Source: Actinomycetota bacterium (GTDB lineage: Bacteria; Actinomycetota; UBA4738; HRBIN12). From it: a stretch of DNA of 64,000 bases. How positions within the stretch are numbered: the stretch's first letter is position 1; the number at the start of each line of letters is the position of its first letter. This document shows positions 57,128-64,000 of the stretch, one piece after another. The position numbers and the translations under genes were made by a program. The notes under the pieces were generated by a model. That model was not told the origin of the DNA. It was given only the letters and a program-made list of their open reading frames with translations, and ran no database searches. The stretch is from assembly GCA_040881665.1 (NCBI GenBank), contig JBBECT010000002.1:62001-126000 (forward strand), read 5' to 3'.

Positions 57128-59263
57128 TCAGCGCTTTGTGGGATCGGCTGCGATCGCCGGGACGTGGCCCTCGTTCTCGCGCCAGAGGGTCTCGAGCTCG
57201 GAGGCGACGACCGGGCGCGCCATGTAGAAGCCCTGGCCGAGCAGGCAGCCGTTGTCGACGAGGAACGACAGCTCCTCGACGGTTTCGATGCCCTCCGCGA
57301 GGGGGGTCATGCCGAGGGAGTGCGCGAGCTGGACCATCGCGGTCACCATGCTCGCGCCGTCCGCGTCAGAATCGACGTCGCGGACGAAGGTCCGGTCGAT
57401 CTTCAGGATGTCCACGGGCAGGTGGCGGAGCCGGGACAGGGACGAGTGCCCGGTTCCGAAATCGTCGATCGCCAGACGCAGACCCCACGCGTGCAGCTCG
57501 GTCAGCAGCCGTTGCGTTCGATCCGGATCGGTCATCGCCGTCGACTCGGTGATCTCTACGACGACGTTGCGGGGATCGATGTTGCAGGCGTTCAGTCGGC
57601 CGAGGATCTCCTCGCACAGGTTCGCCTGCCAGAGCTGGCGCGGCGAGAGGTTGAAGCTCGCCTCGAGATCGATGCCGGCGTCGGCCCACGTGCGCTGCTG
57701 ACGCGACAGTTCCTCGATCACCCAGTCGCCGATCGCGCCGATCAGGCCCATCTCCTCGGCAAGCGGGATGAACTCGCCCGGAGGGACCAGTCCGCCGTTC
57801 GGTTCGCGCCACCGAACGAGCGCCTCGATCCCCTGGATCCTTCCGGTGTCCAACTCGACGATCGGTTGGTAGTGCAGCTCCCAGTGCTGTTCCTCGACGG
57901 CGCGGCGCAGCCGGGTGGACAAGGACAGCTTGCTCGCGGAGTCCTCGCCGTGCTCGCGGAACACGAGGTAGTTCCCCGGCGCCGAGCGCTTCGACTGGTA
58001 CATCGCCTCGTCGGAGTTCTTCAGCAGCGCTTCCGCGTCGTTGGCGTCCTGTGGGAACAGGGAGATCCCGATCGAGGCCGAGGCGTAGAACTCCTGGTCG
58101 TTCAGATGGAACGGTGCTTCCAGCGCCTCCTTGACACGGGCGGCGACCGACTCGGCAACGAGCAGCGCCGCGTCGGTTCCCGGCATCGCACCGGTCCCGC
58201 GCTCGAGATCCGACAGCAGCATCAGGAACTCGTCGCCCCCCTGGCGCGCGACCAGGTCGGTCTCGCGCGTACACACCCGAAGGCGGTCGGCAAGCTGCTC
58301 GAGCAGCTGGTCGCCGGCGTGGTGGCCCAGCGAGTCGTTCACGAGCTTGAAGTTGTCGAGGTCGAGGAACAGCACCCCGACGCCGAGACCGTGGCGTCCC
58401 GCGCGCGCGAGTGCCATCTCGACCATCTCCTCGAACAACGCGCGGTTCGGAAGCCCGGTGAGCTTGTCGTGATAGGCGAGGAAAGCGACCTGCTCCTCCG
58501 CGGCCTTGCGTTCGCTGATGTCGAAGATCACGCCCTGGATCAGCCAGGGGTCGCCCGACTCGTTGCGGATGATCGAGGCCTGCTCCTGAACCCACTTGAC
58601 CGTGCCGTCCTCGTGCACCATCCGGTACTCGTGGTCGAGGAGCTCCTTCGCCTCGTACGCCTCGACGTACTCGTCCCACGCCGTCTCGATGTCGTCGGGG
58701 TGAACGTGGTGGCGCCACACGTACGGATCGGCGAGCCACTGGTCGGGCGTGACGCCGAGCAGCTGCTGGACCTGCGGGCTCACGTAGATGCTCGTCTCGT
58801 CCTCGTCGACCGGGTCGATATAGGTCAGGCCCGGGAGGTGTTCCACGAGCGCGCGGTACTTGGCCTCGGCCTCGAACTGCGCCTCCGACCCGGCGATCAG
58901 CTCGGTGATGTCGCGCAAGGTCACGACGACGAGTGCTCCCGAATCGGACTCGACCTTGCCGGTGTGGACCTCGACCGGCACGTCGGTGCCGTCCTTGCGA
59001 CGGCAGGCGGCGGCTCGTGGCTTGTCGTCCATCGCACCGAGGCCGTCGGGCAGCAGGGTCTCGATCGGGCTGCCGATCAGATCGGCGGCGGCGAACCCCG
59101 ACAGTTCCTGCGCGCGCCGATTCACGAAAACGATGCGCCGGTCGGGACCGGCGAGCACCAGGCACTCGGGTGTTCCCTCCAGCAGGCGATCGGGCGCGAC
59201 CGATCTCGGGAGACCGAGCGCGCTTTCCTCCGGCGCGCCGATCTCGCGGGCAGAGCTGACCAC
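57128..59263 (-). CDS. PAS-PAS-GGDEF-EAL c-di-GMP turnover protein
   Basis: About 711 residues. Two PAS domains (residues about 25-130 with LLEGTPECLVLAGPDRRIVFVNR; about 140-265 with YRALVEHLPGLTYIDPVDED) are followed by GGDEF (VLFLDLDNFKLVNDSLGHHAGDQLL; RQGGDEFLMLL, intact active site) and EAL (GRIQGIEALVRWREP with EAL intact; DDFGTGHSSLSRLRHLPVDILKID; VVVEITESTAM). Both catalytic motifs look intact, so it may make and degrade c-di-GMP depending on input. The GTG at 59263 has AAGGGGG upstream. No periplasmic domain or TM is seen, so it is cytosolic. Confidence 0.93.
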   Translation of the reverse strand: MVSSAREIGAPEESALGLPRSVAPDRLLEGTPECLVLAGPDRRIVFVNRRAQELSGFAAADLIGSPIETLLPDGLGAMDDKPRAAACRRKDGTDVPVEVHTGKVESDSGALVVVTLRDITELIAGSEAQFEAEAKYRALVEHLPGLTYIDPVDEDETSIYVSPQVQQLLGVTPDQWLADPYVWRHHVHPDDIETAWDEYVEAYEAKELLDHEYRMVHEDGTVKWVQEQASIIRNESGDPWLIQGVIFDISERKAAEEQVAFLAYHDKLTGLPNRALFEEMVEMALARAGRHGLGVGVLFLDLDNFKLVNDSLGHHAGDQLLEQLADRLRVCTRETDLVARQGGDEFLMLLSDLERGTGAMPGTDAALLVAESVAARVKEALEAPFHLNDQEFYASASIGISLFPQDANDAEALLKNSDEAMYQSKRSAPGNYLVFREHGEDSASKLSLSTRLRRAVEEQHWELHYQPIVELDTGRIQGIEALVRWREPNGGLVPPGEFIPLAEEMGLIGAIGDWVIEELSRQQRTWADAGIDLEASFNLSPRQLWQANLCEEILGRLNACNIDPRNVVVEITESTAMTDPDRTQRLLTELHAWGLRLAIDDFGTGHSSLSRLRHLPVDILKIDRTFVRDVDSDADGASMVTAMVQLAHSLGMTPLAEGIETVEELSFLVDNGCLLGQGFYMARPVVASELETLWRENEGHVPAIAADPTKR

Positions 59264-59353
59264 GGGTGAACCCCCTTGTGCTGCCGACTCGATGCTCGTT
59301 GCATCGGTCCGACGCAGACACGGCCTGAGCGCACAGCCGGGTGGTTCCCACAT

Positions 59354-59371
59354 CTACCTCGAACTAGGTAG
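59354..59371. repeat. Inverted repeat between the GGDEF-EAL and amidotransferase genes
   Basis: CTACCT (59354-59359) and AGGTAG (59366-59371) with a 6-bp centre form a perfect inverted repeat, 91 bp upstream of the GGDEF-EAL start. It could be an operator for the gene or a small terminator for the amidotransferase gene. Confidence 0.4.
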
Positions 59372-59415
59372 TCCGGACGAGGCACGCACGAGCGCGAACC
59401 GGACTTCCCTCGTGC

Positions 59416-60147
59416 TCAGCTCGTGCTCCGAGGCGATCCCTCGGCGACCACACGCGCGAACCGCCGAAACACCTCCGTTCCTGCGGTTCGGTGGGCGGCG
59501 AGGTGCCGGTCGGCCTCGGCGCCCAGCTGCTCTCGGCTCTTGCCCCACACCGCAGCGAGCTCACCCGGCGTGAAGTCGCCGGCCCAACGCGAGATCTCGC
59601 CGCGGTCGATCTCGAAGTGGAACTGGACCCCCCACGCCACCTCCCCCACCCGGAATGCCTGGACGGGCGTCGTCATCCCTCGCGCGAGCTGCAACGCGCC
59701 GTCGGGCAGCTCGACCATGTCCTCGTGCCAGTGGAAGACGCGATCACCCGGCCCGTAGACCGACAGCAGCGGATCGCCGGCCGCGTCGTCGGCGGGCTCG
59801 ATCGGCTCGAACCCGATCTCGCGCTCGGGCGCCCTCGGAACGGCAGCGCCGAGCGCCCGCGCGAGCAGCTGCCCTCCCAGACAGATGCCGAGGAAGGGGA
59901 TCTGCTGCTCGACCGCGCGTCCCGCGAGATCGCGGACCTCACGAAGGAACGGGAAGCCGCTCACATGATCGACGTTCATCTCGCCGCCGAACATCACCAC
60001 GCCGCCGAACCCTTCGAGCGGAGGGAGCTGCTGACCCGCGTGCGCCTCGACCGTCTCGAACGGGATGCCGTCGGCGGTGTACACCTCGGGCGCGATGCCG
60101 AGCGTGTCGCTGGGGTCGTTGCGCACGAACAGGATCGGTGGCGCCAC
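59416..60147 (-). CDS. Class I glutamine amidotransferase (GMP synthase-like)
   Basis: About 243 residues of the triad GATase family: VRNDPSDTLGIAPEVYTADGIPFETVEAHAG, FGGVVMFGGEMNVDH, the nucleophile elbow FLGICLGGQLLARALG (Cys), and WGVQFHFEIDRGE (His-x-Glu). It resembles stand-alone GuaA-amidotransferase-like or YfeJ-type proteins of unassigned acceptor. TAGGCT at 60153-60158 lies 5 nt before the GTG start. Located next to the sulfatase and GH26-like genes, but on the same strand only as the latter. Confidence 0.85.
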   Translation of the reverse strand: MAPPILFVRNDPSDTLGIAPEVYTADGIPFETVEAHAGQQLPPLEGFGGVVMFGGEMNVDHVSGFPFLREVRDLAGRAVEQQIPFLGICLGGQLLARALGAAVPRAPEREIGFEPIEPADDAAGDPLLSVYGPGDRVFHWHEDMVELPDGALQLARGMTTPVQAFRVGEVAWGVQFHFEIDRGEISRWAGDFTPGELAAVWGKSREQLGAEADRHLAAHRTAGTEVFRRFARVVAEGSPRSTS

Positions 60148-60181
60148 CGGCGAGCCTAGCAGCGGCCGTCGGGTCGGCGGA

Positions 60182-61084
60182 TCACGCGGTGAAGTACTCG
60201 GTGCGCGCGCTCGACTCGACGGCGGACATCGCTTGCGGAGACGACAGCAGCTGCCACGCGAACTCCCCTCCGTCGAAGAACACCAACGTCTCCATCTCGA
60301 TCTCTGTGGCCGTGGCCGCCGCCTCCCGGATCCAACGCCCCTTGCGATCGGGGTCGGCAGGATCCTCCATCGCGTTCGTCTCCCACACGCCGCAGCCGGT
60401 CCCCTGCCGGTCGGCGTAGGCGGCCATCGGCTCCACCAACTCGGCGAGGGACCGCCAGGTGTCGCCGTCGGCTCCCCAGCGGTTGTAGGGATCGGCGGCG
60501 TAGGAGCCCTCGACCCCCGCGTCCCACCGCTCCGGCCCTCCTTCGGCGCCCGCCTCGTAGCCCGAACCCATCAGGCACAGGGCGTAGGTGGCGCCCGTTC
60601 CTTCGACCGCGCGATCGACGAAGCGGCGGGTCGCGGCCCGGTACTGCTCCGCGGTTCCGGCGGGCGAAACCACGTTCGGGTGGCCCTCCTCGTCGTTCTC
60701 GGGCTCGTGATGGAACGTGATGTCCGCGACCCCGTCGATCTCCGAGAGCGCGGCGTTGATCAGGTCCAGGTCGGCGTCGGAGGCACCCGCGGCCACACCG
60801 GCCCACGGCTGCGACAGCTTCACGGACACGATCGGCCGCCGGCCGGCGGACAGAGCGGGACGAAGGTCGTCGGCCGTGAACGGTCCGCGGAAGAACATGC
60901 GCTCGGCGGTCGACCAGTCGGCGGTTTCGTTCCAACCCAGTCGGCCGCCCCGTCCGGAGCACCCGCTCGCGCCGAGGAGCAACCCGCCCGCGAGGAGGGC
61001 TCCTCCGACCAGCAGCTGTCGCCGCGTCAACACCGCCGGCTCGTCGCGGACGTCGTTCGCTCGAAGGGGAAACGTCGAGGGCAT
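60182..61084 (-). CDS. Lipoprotein with a GH26-like glycoside hydrolase fold
   Basis: About 300 residues. A twin-arginine-like, lipoprotein-type N terminus (TRRQLLVGGALLAGGLLLGASGC, split at the lipobox Cys) is followed by IVSVKLSQPWAGVAAG and DITFHHEPENDEEGH. The HHEPEND segment matches the acid/base Glu region of GH26-like/beta-mannanase-type lipoproteins, and METLVFFDGGEFAWQL near the end recalls the second catalytic region, though no clear nucleophile Glu is confirmed. TACGGT lies 7 nt before the ATG at 61084. It is divergent from the sulfatase gene, with 130 bp between starts. Confidence 0.6.
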   Translation of the reverse strand: MPSTFPLRANDVRDEPAVLTRRQLLVGGALLAGGLLLGASGCSGRGGRLGWNETADWSTAERMFFRGPFTADDLRPALSAGRRPIVSVKLSQPWAGVAAGASDADLDLINAALSEIDGVADITFHHEPENDEEGHPNVVSPAGTAEQYRAATRRFVDRAVEGTGATYALCLMGSGYEAGAEGGPERWDAGVEGSYAADPYNRWGADGDTWRSLAELVEPMAAYADRQGTGCGVWETNAMEDPADPDRKGRWIREAAATATEIEMETLVFFDGGEFAWQLLSSPQAMSAVESSARTEYFTA

Positions 61085-61177
61085 CGACACCACCGTACCG
61101 TCACGCACCGCGAACGTGCGCCGCGACGGCCCTCCGCGCACCGGACCACGAAGCGCGCCTGAGGCATCGGATGCCCG

Positions 61178-61206
61178 TTGTCCCTCTGGGAACCAACCGG
61201 TACCCT
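61178..61206 (+). promoter_or_regulatory. Sigma-70-type promoter of the sulfatase gene
   Basis: TTGTCC at 61178-61183, an exact 17-bp spacer and TACCCT at 61201-61206, 8 nt before the ATG at 61215. This is the clearest two-box promoter in the window and predicts a leaderless or near-leaderless mRNA. Confidence 0.6.
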
Positions 61207-61214
61207 CGCTGAGC

Positions 61215-62648
61215 ATGCGAATCCCCCCCGCGCGCCTGCGTCGCTCCCTGGCTGCGTTGCTGCTCCCGTTCCTGGTTGCGGCGACCGTGTTCATCGGCTT
61301 GCCGGTGTCGACACCCCACGACGCGCGTGCGGGCGAGCCCGCCCAGCCCGATGTCGTGCTCATCGTGTCGGACGACCAGCGCTGGGACACGCTCTTCGCG
61401 ATGCCGGAGACGCGCAACCTCCTCGGTCAACAGGGGGTGCGGTTCACGAACGCGTTCACCACCAACCCGCTGTGCTGTCCGAGCAGGGCGGGGATCCTCA
61501 CGGGTACCTACTCCCACACGAACGGCGTGTACGCGAACGGCGGGCCACGCGGGGGGTTCAAGGTGTTCGACGACACATCGACGCTCGCGACGTGGATGAA
61601 CGACGCCGGGTACCGAACGGGATTGATCGGCAAGTACCTCAACGGGTACACGTCGACCGGCGGCACCTACATCCCTCCGGGGTGGGATCGTTGGTTCGCC
61701 ACGTTCGCGGATGCCGCCTACTACGACTACCGAGCGAGCGACCAGGGCTCGCCGGTCCACTTCGGAACGAAGCCCCAGCACTACGGCCCCTCCGTCGTCG
61801 CCCGCGAGGCCGTGGCCTTCATCGAAGGAACGGAAGCGGACACACCACTCTTCGCCTACGTCGCTCCGTCCTCGCCGCACAGCCCCTCGACGGCCGCTCC
61901 CGGTGACGGGAACGCGTTCTCGGACCTGGAGCGATGGCGACCGCCCTCGTTCAACGAGCCCGACGTATCGGACAAGCCGAAATGGCTGCGCAACCGGGAG
62001 AAGTTCGACGCGGACCAGGTCCGCGCGATCGATCGCGCCCGGATCCGGCAGCTTCGAAGCCTGCTCGCACTCGATCGGCTCGTCGCCGACGTCGTTCAGG
62101 CGCTCAAGGACGAGGGTCGGCTCGACAACGCGATGATCGCGTTCGTCTCGGACAACGGGGTCCACTGGGGCGAACACCGCTGGCACTCGAAGCGCGTCCC
62201 GTACGAGGAATCGATCCGGATCCCGATGCTGATCCGCTACGATCCCTTGACCGCCACCGGGACGAAGCAGGACGCGCTCGCCGCGACGATCGATCTCGCG
62301 CCGACGATCGCCTCGATCGCCGGCGCTGCGACCCCGCCTCTCGACGGTCAAGACCTCAGTCCCTTGCTGAGCGGGGACAGCGCGGGATGGCGCGACGAGC
62401 TTCTCGTGGAACACCTCGGGAGCGAGAGCCAGGTGCCTACCTATTGCGCTCTGCGCACCGACCGCGATGAGCTCTACGTGCGCCACGCGACGGGCGAAGA
62501 GGAGTTCTACCGGATGGCCTCGGACCGCTACCAGCTGAGGAACATCGCGAACGACGGTCGCACCCGGCGGCGGCTGAAGGTCCTCAGACGACACACACGC
62601 GATCTGTGCGACCCACCCCCGAAAGGTCTGGTCTGGCGCCTGAGCTGA
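61215..62648 (+). CDS. Secreted type I sulfatase
   Basis: About 477 residues. A Sec signal (LAALLLPFLVAATVFIGLP, ends near ARAGE) is followed by the sulfatase fold: DVVLIVSDDQRWDTLFAMPETR (Asp pair for Ca), then the CxPSR sulfatase signature at 87-91 (CCPSRAGILTG) whose C87 must be converted to formylglycine by FGE or anSME. Further motifs are TGLIGKYLNGY, APSSPHSPSTA, MIAFVSDNGVHWGEHRWHSKRVPYEESIRIPMLIRYD and GWDLAP-like TIDLAPTIASIAG. It should desulfate a carbohydrate or other ester outside the cell. No FGE or anSME in the window. Confidence 0.92.
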   Translation: MRIPPARLRRSLAALLLPFLVAATVFIGLPVSTPHDARAGEPAQPDVVLIVSDDQRWDTLFAMPETRNLLGQQGVRFTNAFTTNPLCCPSRAGILTGTYSHTNGVYANGGPRGGFKVFDDTSTLATWMNDAGYRTGLIGKYLNGYTSTGGTYIPPGWDRWFATFADAAYYDYRASDQGSPVHFGTKPQHYGPSVVAREAVAFIEGTEADTPLFAYVAPSSPHSPSTAAPGDGNAFSDLERWRPPSFNEPDVSDKPKWLRNREKFDADQVRAIDRARIRQLRSLLALDRLVADVVQALKDEGRLDNAMIAFVSDNGVHWGEHRWHSKRVPYEESIRIPMLIRYDPLTATGTKQDALAATIDLAPTIASIAGAATPPLDGQDLSPLLSGDSAGWRDELLVEHLGSESQVPTYCALRTDRDELYVRHATGEEEFYRMASDRYQLRNIANDGRTRRRLKVLRRHTRDLCDPPPKGLVWRLS

Positions 62649-62929
62649 GGTGGTCGACCCGTACGCAAAGAATTCGAACCGCCGCTGAGCTGCCTGTTTC
62701 CGCATCTTCATTCGCTGGCCTGACTTGCGCGTCATTCCGAGCAAGGGCCCCGGGCCGTGTGCCCTTTCGTGGGCCTACAACCGAGGTCGAGAGGATGAAC
62801 GCGACACGGAGCGACAGAGGGGGCAGGAGCGGGCCGCGATGTTCGAGTCACTTGCGGAGGCGGAAGCAGAGGCTAAGGCGAGGGCGAGAGACAGGCCCGA
62901 GATCGAGGGGCCGTGGATGGCGCCAGGTC
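62649..62929. other. Intergenic stretch without a recognised gene
   Basis: About 280 bp between the sulfatase and the RTX-type gene (convergent). It contains purine-rich sequence (GAGGCGGAAGCAGAGGC and similar near 62860) and short open frames, none with supporting motifs. No repeat or tRNA seen. Confidence 0.35.
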
Positions 62930-63519
62930 TTAGCAGGAATCCCGATTGTCGTTCGGGTCGGTGTTGCAGCTGTCGTTGCCTTGATCGCCGAAGGCATCGT
63001 CGAGACCGTCACCGTCATCGACGTTGATGGTGTCGTCGCCATCGCCACCTGATGCGATTTCCCGATCATTGCCTTCGAGGTCCTTGATCAAGTCGGCGCC
63101 GTCGTTCCCCCTGAGGGCGTCACCGCCGGACACGCCCCCCGACCCACTGTCGCCCCCGAAGATGTCGTCGTTGTTCAAGCCCCCAGACACGGAGTCGTTC
63201 CCGGAGCCGCCACCGACGTCGTCGTTGTCGCCCTGGCCCTCGATACCGTTGACCACGTTGGTTCCGTCCGAGCAGGCGGCGATCGGGCGAAGTCCCGACC
63301 GGCGTGGAACTCCCAGCGATTGTCCTCGTCCTCACCGTCGTCCGTGTCACGGATGTCCTGCGGAGCGTCTCCGAGGTCGCGGTTCTCGATGTCACACGTG
63401 CCTGCGCTTGCCGACACCACGTAGGAACCGGAGAAGAGTCCGGCTGCGGCAGCCAGCGACAGGGCCGCCGCGACCCCCAACGGCCGCCTGAATCGCGTCG
63501 CACTCGCCAGCTGCGTCAC
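62930..63519 (-). pseudogene. Secreted RTX-type calcium-binding-repeat protein with a frameshift
   Basis: A signal peptide (RRPLGVAAALSLAAAAGLFSG) and CDIENRDLGDAPQDIRDTDD region start at GTG 63519 (GAGGAGGATTC ribosome binding site). This frame reads to about EFHAGRDFARS and then loses its character. In another frame, DGTNVVNGIEGQGDNDDVGGGSGNDSVSGG, NNDDIFGGDSGSGG and GGDGDDTINVDDGDGLDDAFGDQGND continue to the stop at 62930: nonapeptide-like GGxGxDxxx calcium-binding repeats. So one gene appears broken between about 63275 and 63335. Either an indel error or a true pseudogene. Confidence 0.65.
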
Positions 63520-63530
63520 ACGAATCCTCC

Positions 63531-64000
63531 TCAGTAGGCCCGGCAGCTAACGTCCTTGACGGGGTCAGCAGCCAGACCCGGGGGAAGGAGCACGTGAGCC
63601 TCTCCCCCGTCTGGCAGGGAAACATCGAATTCGTAGATCCGAGCGCCCTCGGACGTCGCGAAGACCGCTTCGCACCGCTGCACCTGAGGCGGCTCGTCGG
63701 TCGCCCAATCGGCCCGGAACGTGAGCCAGGGATCGTCGGTGTCAGCGTCCATCACCATGGGGTTGGAGATGACGTAGCCAGCCCTCTCGGACGGCTTGGA
63801 GGCGGGAGCACACGCGATCGAAGCTGACGCCGGAGTACCCGAGACCTCGACGTCGATCGCTCCATCCGTGGATGCACTGAAGCTCGCCAGCTCGAATCCT
63901 TGGATTCCCACGACGTTGCCCGCCGCGTCACTGACCGTCGCTTCGCACTCGGAATAACCAGGAAAGTCGCCGTGACTCCATGCGCCGCTGTATTCGACCA
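63531..64000 (-). CDS. Secreted protein of unknown function, N-terminal part missing
   Basis: The frame is open to the window edge; at least 156 residues are present. The visible sequence is extracytoplasmic in look: VEYSGAWSHGDFPGYSECEATV, then VGIQGFELASFSASTDGAIDVEVSG, RCEAVFATSEGARIYEFDVSLPDGG and DPVKDVSCRAY at the end. Four or more cysteines may form disulfides. No family recognised. It lies 11 bp before the RTX-type gene start, so the two are likely co-expressed. Confidence 0.6.
   Translation of the reverse strand, partial: VEYSGAWSHGDFPGYSECEATVSDAAGNVVGIQGFELASFSASTDGAIDVEVSGTPASASIACAPASKPSERAGYVISNPMVMDADTDDPWLTFRADWATDEPPQVQRCEAVFATSEGARIYEFDVSLPDGGEAHVLLPPGLAADPVKDVSCRAY

Overview
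The window is a compact, GC-rich (roughly two thirds G+C by eye) bacterial chromosome segment that looks actinobacterial (Actinomycetota). Evidence: a di-heme QcrC and a CtaF-type oxidase subunit IV, both hallmarks of actinobacterial respiratory supercomplexes; a DinB-like maleylpyruvate-isomerase-family protein; frequent GTG and TTG starts; many ATGA/GTGA/TTGA stop-start overlaps; and many genes whose start codon lies only 5-10 nt behind a -10-like hexamer (TAGGCT, TAGGAT, TAGCAT), which suggests leaderless transcripts. Housekeeping genes dominate. No phage, IS element or CRISPR array is visible. The exact lineage cannot be fixed from this sequence.

Layout. 1-543 is the 3' end of pgi. 554-8087 (minus) is one tightly overlapping operon, ctaE-qcrC-qcrA-qcrB-ctaC-ctaD-ctaF-ybhN-like, encoding the cytochrome bcc-aa3 branch, with the assembly gene ctaG divergent at 8170-9087. 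9199-11673 (minus) holds an M23-like Tat protein, xthA and a sulfurtransferase. 11745-16653 is a looser accessory stretch: DinB-like and VOC proteins, a frameshifted SigJ-type sigma factor, two overlapping small ORFs, two dihydrofolate-reductase-like proteins, tRNA-Asn and a small membrane protein. 16678-21726 holds a MOSC protein convergent with dgt-dnaG-rpoD.

22095-25474 encodes envelope or secreted proteins (Q-rich membrane protein, YdcF-like protein, large delta-60 repeat protein). ppdK follows, then glyS with two translationally coupled envelope genes (a TEVDEV-repeat membrane protein and a HELTH lipoprotein). 32336-38748 (minus) is the conserved phoH-ybeY-corC-era-(cNMP protein)-deoC-recO-uppS block. 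A HIT gene and two tandem secreted HExxH metalloproteases (39359-42781) precede lepA-hemW-hrcA-dnaJ, with a CIRCE element before hrcA. rpsT, a membrane metallophosphoesterase, holA, comEC-comEA and leuS follow. The right end carries a PAS-GGDEF-EAL protein, a class-I glutamine amidotransferase, a divergent pair (GH26-like lipoprotein and secreted sulfatase), and an RTX-type gene broken by a frameshift next to a partial secreted protein.

The most interesting points are the single-operon bcc-aa3 supercomplex, the tandem secreted metalloprotease paralogues, the 26-bp direct repeat at the rpsT 3' end, the recurrent -10 motif directly before start codons, and two frameshifted genes. No clearly new defence or biosynthetic system was recognised.
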